Source: Mycolicibacterium grossiae
GTDB lineage: Bacteria > Actinomycetota > Actinomycetes > Mycobacteriales > Mycobacteriaceae
Reading direction: 5' to 3'
Length of the DNA stretch: 64,000 nucleotides
Assembly (NCBI RefSeq): GCF_008329645.1
Contig: NZ_CP043474.1
Location: 5,456,001 to 5,520,000, forward strand
Below, piece by piece: positions 16,128 through 22,903 of this stretch. The notes under the pieces were generated by a model, which worked only from the letters and a program-made list of their open reading frames with translations, was not told the origin of the DNA and searched no databases. The position numbers and the translations under genes are program-made. Positions within the stretch are counted from its first letter, which is position 1. Each line of letters opens with the position of its first letter.

Positions 16128-17207
16128 ATGTCATCGATGAGGACACTGGTCGTCGCGCTCGGCGCGTCGGCGGCACTGACCTTCGGCCCGGGCATCGCCC
16201 ATGCCGAACCGGTGCCGCCGGCGCCCCTACCCATCAGCGACGTGCAGGCGCCCGGCCTGCCCGCCGTGCAGAGCCTCGGCCCCGTCATCCAGCAGGCCGC
16301 GGCCGATCCCGGCAACGCCGCGTCCATGCTGATGGCGGCGGCGGCGGCCTTCGCCGGCGACTCCGCCGCGGCACCGGATTCGCGCAACGTCGCGGCGGCG
16401 GTCAACAGCTTCGTCACCGATCCGCAGGCCGCCCAGGTGGCGCACGTCCCCGCCGCGGGCGCTGCCCCCGGCGCCGACGCCCACCTGCCGGCCGGTGTGA
16501 ACCCCGCCCACGCGGTCGGACCGGTCCCCGACGCCGCCCCCGCCGCGGCACCGCAGGCCGCGCCCGCCCCGCAGGCCGCGCCGGCTCCCGCACCCGAGGC
16601 GGCCCCGGCCCCCGCACCCGAGGCTGCTCCCGCACCCGCACCCGCTCCTGCACCAGAGGCCCCTCCGGCCCCCGCCCCCGACGCGGTGCCCGCCGCGGCC
16701 GCCGCACCCGGGACCGCCCCGGACGCCGTTCCTGCCCCCGCGCCCGATGGCGCCGCGCCCGCCCCCAACGGCGCCAACGCGCCGGGCTTCGGCCCGGACG
16801 CGCCGGTCACGCAGGACTTCATGTACCCGTCGATCAGCAACGGGTGCCTCAAGGACGGCGGCAACGTCCTGGCGACCGCGATCTCGGTGGCCGGTCCGGC
16901 GAAGATTCCGGCGCCCGGTCCCGCCGCGGGACAGACGGCCTACGTGTTCACCGCGATGGGCACCCCGGGGCCCGCCGCGGAGCAGAAGCTGCCGCTCAAC
17001 GTCACCTGGGTCAACCTCACCACGGGCAAGTCGGGGTCGGCGACGCTCAAGCCGCAGGCCGACATCAACCCGGCAGGACCCACCACGCTGGTGGCGATCG
17101 CCGACACCGGCTCCGGCAGCATCATGTCGACGATCTTCGGTCAGGTGACGACGACCGAGAAGCAGTGCCAGTTCATGCCGACCATCGGCTCGACGGTGGT
17201 GCCCTGA
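16128..17207 (+). CDS. Ala/Pro-rich secreted protein (Rv1157c-like)
   Basis: 359 residues from ATG 16128 (GGGAGAG upstream). Signal peptide at ~1-27 (MSSMRTLVVALGASAALTF, then AHAEP). The middle (~130-215) is almost wholly Ala-Pro repeats, including iterated APEAAPAPAPEA, typical of a wall-spanning spacer. The C-terminal ~130 residues form a folded-looking domain: DFMYPSISNGCLKDGG, VAGPAKIPAPGPAAGQ, VTWVNLTTGKSG, EKQCQFMPTIGS, with two cysteines (NGC, KQC) probably disulphide bonded. It is the second gene of a pair and corresponds to M. tuberculosis Rv1157c by position. A strong bidirectional hairpin follows. Function unknown. Confidence 0.85.
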   Translation: MSSMRTLVVALGASAALTFGPGIAHAEPVPPAPLPISDVQAPGLPAVQSLGPVIQQAAADPGNAASMLMAAAAAFAGDSAAAPDSRNVAAAVNSFVTDPQAAQVAHVPAAGAAPGADAHLPAGVNPAHAVGPVPDAAPAAAPQAAPAPQAAPAPAPEAAPAPAPEAAPAPAPAPAPEAPPAPAPDAVPAAAAAPGTAPDAVPAPAPDGAAPAPNGANAPGFGPDAPVTQDFMYPSISNGCLKDGGNVLATAISVAGPAKIPAPGPAAGQTAYVFTAMGTPGPAAEQKLPLNVTWVNLTTGKSGSATLKPQADINPAGPTTLVAIADTGSGSIMSTIFGQVTTTEKQCQFMPTIGSTVVP

Positions 17208-17224
17208 CCACCACCGTCTCCACC

Positions 17225-17288
17225 CGCGAGCGTGCGCGTCGACCCCTGACCGCCGGCCTGATTCACCGGCGCGACGCGCACGCTCGCG
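17225..17288. terminator. Perfect 17-bp inverted repeat between convergent genes
   Basis: CGCGAGCGTGCGCGTCG (17225-17241) is exactly complementary to 17272-17288, with a 30-nt loop. It lies between the ends of two convergent genes (stops at 17207 and 17308) and is probably a bidirectional terminator of the mycobacterial GAGCGTGCG type. Confidence 0.75.
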
Positions 17289-17307
17289 GCTTCGAGTTCG
17301 TGCGGGG

Positions 17308-17457
17308 TCAGTACGCCATGAAGAGGATCATCTCGCGGTCGTAATCCCGACCGGGATGTGCCTCCGCGAGGTGGGCCTGCGCCTTCTCCACGAGATCGTC
17401 CTCGTTGGTGCCGGTGATCGCCTCGCCGCACGGGCAGTTGAGATGTGTCTTCGCCAT
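17308..17457 (-). CDS. DUF1059-family small protein
   Basis: 49 residues from ATG 17457. MAKTHLNCPCGEAITGTNEDDLVEKAQAHLAEAHPG is typical of the DUF1059 family: a CxC pair (NCPCG) followed by a helix with two histidines (AHLAEAH), a small possible metal-binding fold found across Actinobacteria. The C-terminus ends REMILFMAY. It is monocistronic and convergent with the secreted-protein pair; the HhH-GPD gene lies upstream on the same strand, 122 bp away. No function is established for the family. Confidence 0.85.
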   Translation of the reverse strand: MAKTHLNCPCGEAITGTNEDDLVEKAQAHLAEAHPGRDYDREMILFMAY

Positions 17458-17579
17458 GTGACCACGATCCCACGAGCGCACCGTGGCGTCGTCACTGCTG
17501 CCGAGACTGCGGCCAGAACGCGATGAGGGGGAAAAAGCCGATCTCCCAGCAGGCTCGGCGCACGACGTGACCGCGAAGG

Positions 17580-18176
17580 TCAGCCCTTCGCCGCGCCGGC
17601 GGCCTTCGCGTCCTTCGCCTTCGCCTTGGCGGCCTTCTTGTAGGACCGCACCTTCTCCAGCGAGCCCGCGTCGACGACGTCGGCGATCGACATGTGGGTG
17701 CCCGCCGTGCCGTAGTCGCCGGCGGCCTCGCGCCAGCCCTGAGGCGTCACGCCGTACTGCTTGCCCAGCAGCGCGAGGAAGATCTTGGCCTTCTGCTCGC
17801 CGAACCCCGGAAGCGCCTTCAGCCGCCGCAGCACCTCGCGGCCGTCGGGGTCGCCCGCGGTCCACAGTGCGGCGGCGTTGCCGTCGTAGTCCTGCACGAT
17901 GGCCCGCGCGAGGTCCTGGACGCGCTTGCCCATCGAGCCCGGAAAGCGGTGCACCGCGGGGCGTTCCGACACCAGCGCGATGAACGCCTCCGGGTCGTAC
18001 TCGGCGATGTCGTGGGCGTCGAAGCCGCCCATCCGCTCGGCGATCTTGCGCGGCCCCGCGAACGCGACCTCCATCGGAATCTGCTGGTCGAGCAGCATCC
18101 CGACCAGCAGCGCGAACGGGTTCGACTCGAGGAGTTCGTCCGCCGCCGGATCCTGCACGAGCTGCAACTTCGCCAT
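17580..18176 (-). CDS. HhH-GPD superfamily base-excision-repair-like protein
   Basis: 198 residues of the uncharacterised actinobacterial HhH-GPD family (Rv1156-like). LVGMLLDQQIPMEVAF resembles the DNA glycosylase N-terminal helices, and the helix-hairpin-helix is LKALPGFGEQKAKIFLALLGK (~130-150). The region where AlkA/Nth-type enzymes carry the catalytic Asp (GWREAAGDYG) still has an Asp. The extreme C-terminus is a Lys/Ala tail (KKAAKAKAKDAKAAGAAKG), suited to DNA contact. ATG 18176 lies 6 bp after minus-strand -10 TAGACT (18183-18188), a leaderless start. It is divergent from the histidine-kinase operon. Substrate unknown. Confidence 0.88.
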   Translation of the reverse strand: MAKLQLVQDPAADELLESNPFALLVGMLLDQQIPMEVAFAGPRKIAERMGGFDAHDIAEYDPEAFIALVSERPAVHRFPGSMGKRVQDLARAIVQDYDGNAAALWTAGDPDGREVLRRLKALPGFGEQKAKIFLALLGKQYGVTPQGWREAAGDYGTAGTHMSIADVVDAGSLEKVRSYKKAAKAKAKDAKAAGAAKG

Positions 18177-18182
18177 CGGCTC

Positions 18183-18192
18183 AGTCTATGGT
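18183..18192. promoter_or_regulatory. Overlapping divergent -10 boxes (HhH-GPD / kinase operon)
   Basis: Minus-strand TAGACT (18183-18188) and plus-strand TATGGT (18187-18192) share TA at 18187-18188. The minus transcript is predicted leaderless (ATG 18176). The plus transcript would have a ~45-nt leader up to the ribosome site GAGG and ATG 18245. Confidence 0.65.
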
Positions 18193-18244
18193 GACCACAC
18201 CGTGTGAAGATCCCCAACCGGGCACCGGTCGACTGCGAGGTGAC

Positions 18245-19447
18245 ATGCCGGGCGAAATCGCGATCGCCCTCGCGGCGGCGCTCATCGTGGCCACCGTCGT
18301 CGCCGCCGTGATCGCCGTCCGGACCCGCCGGGTGGTCGCCACACCCACCGAGCGCGCCACGCACGCCGCGCTGCACACCGCCTCGCTCGCCGCGCACGCG
18401 CTGCGCAACGGTCTGGGCGCCGAGTCCGCCCGGCAGGCGGCGCCGTTCCTGCGCCGGCTGACCGGGGCCGACGCGGTGGCCCTGTACGACGACACCGGCG
18501 AGCGGCTCGCCGAGGACGGCCCCTGGGCGGGCGACGGGCTGACCGACGCCGACGCCGCGACCGCCGCGGCGCTGGCCGGGCAGCGACGCAGCATGGGGCG
18601 GCACGCCACCGGCGCACTCGTCGCGCAACCGATGGTCACCGACGGCGGTGACACCCTCGGCGTGCTCGTCGTGGCCACCGCGCGCGACCCCGGCCCCGGC
18701 ACGCTCGGCGCGATCGGCGAGGTGGCCCGGTACGCCGCCAGCCAGCTCGAACTCGCCGACCTCGACGCGTCGCGCGCCCGGCTCGACCGCGCCGAGGTGC
18801 TCGCGCTGCGCGCCCAGATCAGCCCGCACTTCATCTACAACGCGCTCAACACCATCGCGTCGTTCGTGCGCACCGATCCCGACCGCGCGCGCGAGCTGAT
18901 CCTGGAATTCGCCGACTTCACCCGCTACTCGTTCCGGTCGGCGGGCCAGTTCACGACGCTGGCCGACGAGCTGCGCAACATCGACCGCTACCTGACGCTG
19001 GAACGCGCCCGCTTCGGTGACGCCCTGGCCGTGCGGCTGCGGGTGGCGCCGGAGATGCTCGGCGTCGTCGTCCCCTTCCTCGCGCTGCAACCGTTGGTGG
19101 AGAACGCCGTTCGGCACGGGCTGGCCGGCCGCGGCGGCGGCATGCTGGAGATCGTCGCCTACGACGACGGCACCGACTGCGTCATCACCGTCGAGGACGA
19201 CGGCGTCGGCATGGATCCCGACGCGCTGCGCTCGGGTCCCGCCGATGCGCTGGCCGACGGGTCGGCGCCGTCGGCCGGGCACTCCGCCCATGTCGGGCTG
19301 ACCAATGTCGACCATCGGCTGCGCGCGGCGTTCGGCAACGACTACGGTCTCGTTGTCGAGACGGCGGTCGACGCGGGCACCAAGGTCGTCATGCGGGTGC
19401 CCAAGTTCCGGTCCGGCGTCCACGCCGCAGGAGGTTCGCGAGGATGA
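18245..19447 (+). CDS. LytS-type sensor histidine kinase
   Basis: 400 residues. One N-terminal membrane helix (IAIALAAALIVATVVAAVIAV) is followed by a GAF-like sensory region (~60-175). The His_kinase motif RAQISPHFIYNALNTI has phospho-acceptor H195, and a HATPase_c domain carries PLVENAVRHGL and DDGVGMDP. It resembles the YehU/BtsS and LytS class but has a single membrane anchor instead of a 5TM sensor. ATG 18245 follows GAGGTGAC; an upstream in-frame ATG at 18188 lies inside the -10 and is rejected. It is first gene of an operon: the LytTR regulator starts 10 bp after its stop, then two permease modules. It presumably senses the carboxylate or metabolite moved by the downstream symporters (inference). 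Confidence 0.92.
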   Translation: MPGEIAIALAAALIVATVVAAVIAVRTRRVVATPTERATHAALHTASLAAHALRNGLGAESARQAAPFLRRLTGADAVALYDDTGERLAEDGPWAGDGLTDADAATAAALAGQRRSMGRHATGALVAQPMVTDGGDTLGVLVVATARDPGPGTLGAIGEVARYAASQLELADLDASRARLDRAEVLALRAQISPHFIYNALNTIASFVRTDPDRARELILEFADFTRYSFRSAGQFTTLADELRNIDRYLTLERARFGDALAVRLRVAPEMLGVVVPFLALQPLVENAVRHGLAGRGGGMLEIVAYDDGTDCVITVEDDGVGMDPDALRSGPADALADGSAPSAGHSAHVGLTNVDHRLRAAFGNDYGLVVETAVDAGTKVVMRVPKFRSGVHAAGGSRG

Positions 19448-19457
19448 AGGCGCGAGG

Positions 19458-20297
19458 ATGAAGGCACTGACGGTGCTGGCCGTCGACGACGAGGCGCCCG
19501 CCCTCGACGAGCTGGCCTACCTGCTCGGCGAACACCCGTGCATCGGCGAGGTGATCACGGCCGGGGACGCGACCTCGGCGCTGCGCGAACTCAACGCCCG
19601 CAGCGTCGACGCGGTGTTCCTCGACATCAACATGCCGGGCCTGTCGGGCCTCGAACTCGCCGCGGTGCTGGCCAACTTCACGTCCCGTCCCGCGGTCGTG
19701 TTCGTCACCGCCCACGACGACAAGGCCGTCGAGGCGTTCGACGTCGGCGCCGTCGACTACCTGCTCAAGCCGATCCGTCCCCGCCGCCTCGACGAGGCGG
19801 TGCGCCGGGTGCTCGCCACCGACGCCACGAACGCCACCAAGCCGGAGGCCGACGAGGCACCTCGCGAGGAGGCGCGCGACGACCGGCCGACCGACGCTGA
19901 GGCCGCGGACCCCGACGCCCGCGCCGACGTCATCCCCGCCGAACTCGGCGGAATCACCCACCTGGTGCCGCGCGACACGATCGGCTGGGTGGAGGCCGAG
20001 GGCGACTACGCCCGGCTGCACTCCTCCTCCGGTGCGCACCTGGTCCGCATCCCGCTGAGCACGCTCGAATCCCGTTGGCGCAACCGGGGGTTCCAGCGCA
20101 TCCACCGGTCCTACCTGGTAGCGCTGCGGCAGGTCACCGGGCTGCGCACCACCGACGGCGCCGTGCTGGTGCGGCTGCGCGCCAACGGCGCCTCCCCCGC
20201 CGTCGAGCTGCCCGTGAGCCGGCGGCAGGCGAAGGAACTGCGCGACCGGCTGGTCCGCGACCCGATGCGCCACCTGCGCCCCGCCGCCGATGACTAG
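19458..20297 (+). CDS. LytTR-family response regulator
   Basis: 279 residues. The receiver domain (~1-120) has the acidic pair DDE near residue 10, phospho-acceptor D56 in VFLDINMPGLSG, then the switch Thr (VTAHDD) and the Lys of LLKPIRP. An acidic, probably flexible linker (~125-165) joins it to a LytTR DNA-binding domain (~170-270; VEAEGDYARLHS, RIHRSYLVAL). The start is ATG 19458 (CGAGG upstream). An 11-bp direct repeat (AGGATGAAGGC at 19441 and 19455) makes a second ATG at 19444, but that one opens a five-codon dead end. It partners the kinase encoded immediately upstream. The 3' end overlaps the next gene by 8 bp. Confidence 0.94.
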   Translation: MKALTVLAVDDEAPALDELAYLLGEHPCIGEVITAGDATSALRELNARSVDAVFLDINMPGLSGLELAAVLANFTSRPAVVFVTAHDDKAVEAFDVGAVDYLLKPIRPRRLDEAVRRVLATDATNATKPEADEAPREEARDDRPTDAEAADPDARADVIPAELGGITHLVPRDTIGWVEAEGDYARLHSSSGAHLVRIPLSTLESRWRNRGFQRIHRSYLVALRQVTGLRTTDGAVLVRLRANGASPAVELPVSRRQAKELRDRLVRDPMRHLRPAADD

Positions 20298-20655
20298 GCC
20301 GCAGCGCGAACGCGTCGTGCTCTCCCACCGGCGCGGCGCACGCGTGATCCGCACGCGCGTCGAAGTGCAGGAGCAGACACCGGTCGGCGACGCGCTGGTG
20401 CGCGGGCTGGTGCGTGCCCAACTCGGGCTGGCGCTGCGCCTGGCCGCGGTGGCCGTCGGCGCGGTGGCCGCGGTCCCGCTGATCATCGTCGCGTTCCCCG
20501 ACGTGTCCGACGTGCGGGTGCTCGGCATCCGCCTCAACTGGCTCGTCCTCGCCGTGGCGGTCTACCCCGTGCTGTACGGCGTCGGCCGGCTCTACGTGCG
20601 GCTCGCCGAGCAGGGCGAGCGCGACTTCGTCCGCGTGGTCGACGGCGAACCGTGA
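20290..20655 (+). CDS. Small membrane protein paired with SSS symporter
   Basis: 121 residues. A basic N-terminus (RRGARVIRTRVEVQEQTPVGDALVRGLVRAQ) is followed by two hydrophobic helices (LALRLAAVAVGAVAAVPLIIVAF; LNWLVLAVAVYPVLYGVGRLYV). The layout resembles DUF485-type partners of acetate/monocarboxylate permeases, although sequence similarity to the DUF485 gene at 22541 is not obvious. It starts within the end of the regulator gene (8-bp overlap) and ends in a GTGA overlap with the symporter gene, so the three are translationally coupled. Probably an accessory subunit of that symporter. Confidence 0.82.
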   Translation: MTRPQRERVVLSHRRGARVIRTRVEVQEQTPVGDALVRGLVRAQLGLALRLAAVAVGAVAAVPLIIVAFPDVSDVRVLGIRLNWLVLAVAVYPVLYGVGRLYVRLAEQGERDFVRVVDGEP

Positions 20656-22403
20656 CCGCGGCGCCGCTCACCGCCGCCGCGCTGCTGGCCGCCGCCCTGG
20701 CGACCGTGGTGATCGGCCTGTACGGAAACCGGTTGTCGCGCACCACCTCCGACTTCCTGGTGGCCTCCCGGAGCATCGGTCCGCAGTGGAACGCCGCCGC
20801 CATCTCCGGCGAATACCTCTCGGCTGCCTCGTTTCTCGGCGTGGCCGGGCTCATTGCCAAGTACGGCGCCGACGCGCTGTGGTACCCCGTCGGCTTCACC
20901 GCGGGCTACCTCGGGCTGCTGCTCTTCGTCGCCGCCCCGCTGCGCCGGTCGGGCGCCTACACCGTGCCCGACTTCGCCGAGTTCCGGCTCGGTTCGGTAC
21001 GGCTGCGCAAGGTCGCGATGCTCGTCGTGGTGGTCGTCTGCACGTTCTACCTGGTGCCGCAGTACCAGGGCGCGGGTCTCGCGCTCAAGACGCTGCTCGG
21101 CCTGCCGGTGTGGGTGGGCCCGGTGACGGTCGGGGTCATCGTCATCGTCAACGTGGTGGGCGGCGGCATGCGGTCCATCACGTTCGTGCAGGCGTTCCAG
21201 TACTGGCTCAAGCTCACCGCGATCGCCGTGCCCGCCTTGGTCCTGCTGGCGCTCGTGCTGCGCGACGGCTCCGACCTCGGCGGCCCGCTGCCGCCGCGCG
21301 TCGGGCAGGAGACCACGGTCGCCGTCGAGACCGACGTGGTGGTGGGCGTCGCGGCCCCGGCCGGGATCGTCGTCACCGGCACCGTCGACGGCCGGTCCGT
21401 CGCCGACGCCCCGCTGGGCGCACCCGGGGAGTACGCGCTGGCCGCCGGCACCACGTTGCGACTGGCGGCCGGGGCGGTGACGCCGGTGGTCGCCGGGGCG
21501 CCGGGCGCGGGCGAGGACCGGCTGGCCTCCGGCGGCGGTCTGGGCGGCGATCACCCGACCTACCAGGTGCTCTCGATCATCATCGCGACGTTCCTCGGCA
21601 CGATGGGACTGCCGCACGTGCTGGTGCGCTTCTACACCAACCCCGACGGCCGGGCCGCCCGCCGCACGGCGCTCGCGGTCATCGCCCTGCTGTCGCTGTT
21701 CTATCTCTTCCCCACGCTGCTCGGCGTCTTCGCCCGGCAATTCGTGCCGCAGTTGCTCATCACCGGCACCGCGGACGCCGCGGTACTCCTGGCGCCCAGC
21801 GCGGCGGTCGGTGGTGCCTCCGCCGTCGCCTGGCTCGCCCCGGCACTCGCCGCCCTGGTCGCCGCGGGCGCCATCGCGGCGTTCCTCGCGACGTCGTCCG
21901 GGCTGCTGATCAGCATCGCCGGCGCGCTGTCCACCGACGTCCTGGGCGGCCGGGTCCGCGACTTCCGCGTCGCCGCGCTCGTCGGCGGCATCGTCCCCGT
22001 TCCGCTTGCCCTGCTCGCGTCGTCGCTGGAACTGTCCCGCAGCGTCGGCCTCGCGTTCGCGGTGGCGGCCTCGACGCTGTGCCCGCTGCTCGTCCTCGGC
22101 GTCTGGTGGCGCGGGTTGACGGCGGCCGGTGCGGCCGCCGGCCTGGTGGTCGGCGGCGTCGCGTCCGGGGTGGCGACGACGCTGTCCATCGCCGGCGGCC
22201 TGGACGACGATCTGCTCGGCGGTTGGCCCGCCGCAATCGTCGGCTACCCGGCGGCGGTCACCGTGCCGCTCGCGTTCGTCGTGATGGTGGTGGTGAGCAG
22301 ATGCACCGCAGCGACGCACCCGGCCGACGTGGCGCGCAGCTTCGCCCGGATGCACCTGCCCGAGCACCTGGGCATGGGAGCCGACCGACTCCCGGGTGAC
22401 TGA
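20652..22403 (+). CDS. Sodium:solute symporter (SSS family), first copy
   Basis: 583 residues with about 13 helices, SSS family, ActP-like subgroup. Family motifs: SAASFLGVAGLIAKYGADALWYPVGF near 55-80, VGGGMRSITFVQAFQYWLK near 170, GLPHVLVRFYTNPDGRAARR near 322, and ATSSGLLISIAGALSTD. An extracytoplasmic insertion of ~90 residues (~210-300; Val/Ala/Gly-rich, TVDGRSVADAPLGAPGEY) is not present in the second symporter. GTG 20652 overlaps the previous stop (GTGA). It likely imports a small carboxylate with sodium or protons; the substrate is unknown. Being co-transcribed with a LytS/LytTR pair suggests autoregulated nutrient uptake. Confidence 0.92.
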   Translation: MTAAPLTAAALLAAALATVVIGLYGNRLSRTTSDFLVASRSIGPQWNAAAISGEYLSAASFLGVAGLIAKYGADALWYPVGFTAGYLGLLLFVAAPLRRSGAYTVPDFAEFRLGSVRLRKVAMLVVVVVCTFYLVPQYQGAGLALKTLLGLPVWVGPVTVGVIVIVNVVGGGMRSITFVQAFQYWLKLTAIAVPALVLLALVLRDGSDLGGPLPPRVGQETTVAVETDVVVGVAAPAGIVVTGTVDGRSVADAPLGAPGEYALAAGTTLRLAAGAVTPVVAGAPGAGEDRLASGGGLGGDHPTYQVLSIIIATFLGTMGLPHVLVRFYTNPDGRAARRTALAVIALLSLFYLFPTLLGVFARQFVPQLLITGTADAAVLLAPSAAVGGASAVAWLAPALAALVAAGAIAAFLATSSGLLISIAGALSTDVLGGRVRDFRVAALVGGIVPVPLALLASSLELSRSVGLAFAVAASTLCPLLVLGVWWRGLTAAGAAAGLVVGGVASGVATTLSIAGGLDDDLLGGWPAAIVGYPAAVTVPLAFVVMVVVSRCTAATHPADVARSFARMHLPEHLGMGADRLPGD

Positions 22404-22480
22404 CCGTTCGTCGCCGCCCGGGGACCGCTCACCGCAGCGGCCCACGAATTCGGCGTCCCACGCCGGGGAAAGCCCCCTGT

Positions 22481-22503
22481 TGTGACCTGAGTCTCAATAG
22501 GCT
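22481..22503 (+). promoter_or_regulatory. CRP-like site and -10 ahead of the DUF485/symporter pair
   Basis: TGTGACCTGAGTCTCA (22481-22496) matches the CRP consensus TGTGA-N6-TCACA with one mismatch. TAGGCT at 22498-22503 fits TANNNT and lies about 38 bp before the GTG at 22541, which has its own AGGAG. This suggests an internal promoter with cAMP control inside the transporter region. Confidence 0.5.
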
Positions 22504-22540
22504 CGGCCGCAGTCCATCGTCACATGACAGGAGTGCCGCG

Positions 22541-22903
22541 GTGCCCGAGACCATGCCCACCGATCCCGCCGCCGCGATCAGCGGCGAACGGTACCTGGCA
22601 GTACAAGCCAGTCCGGAGTTCCAGGAGTTGCGCCACCGGCTGCGCCGCTTCGTGTTTCCCATGACGGCGTTCTTCCTCGTCTGGTATGGCCTGTACGTCA
22701 TCCTCGGCGCCTTCGCCCACGACTTCATGGCCACCCCGGTGTGGGGCAACGTCAACGTCGGCCTGCTGATCGGCCTCGGCCAGTTCCTCTCGACCTTCGT
22801 GATCACCGGCCTGTACGTCCGGTTCGCCAACCGGGAACTCGACCCCCGCGCCGCCGCGCTGCGCACCGAACTCGAGGCCGAGATCGCGGGCGGTGCCCGG
22901 TGA
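22541..22903 (+). CDS. DUF485 membrane protein
   Basis: 120 residues with two membrane helices (FPMTAFFLVWYGLYVILGAF; VGLLIGLGQFLSTFVITGLYVRFANREL), the DUF485 family signature. A soluble N-terminus (ERYLAVQASPEFQELRHRLRRF) precedes them. DUF485 genes are regularly encoded just upstream of acetate/pyruvate permeases such as ActP and corynebacterial MctC; here the permease start overlaps the stop as GTGA. GTG 22541 has CAGGAG at good spacing. It probably forms a complex with, or stabilises, the permease. Confidence 0.92.
   Translation: MPETMPTDPAAAISGERYLAVQASPEFQELRHRLRRFVFPMTAFFLVWYGLYVILGAFAHDFMATPVWGNVNVGLLIGLGQFLSTFVITGLYVRFANRELDPRAAALRTELEAEIAGGAR

Noticed and set aside
16540..16760. 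Regular short repeats suggesting CRISPR or satellite DNA
   Set aside because: They are in-phase Ala-Pro codon repeats within a secreted protein.
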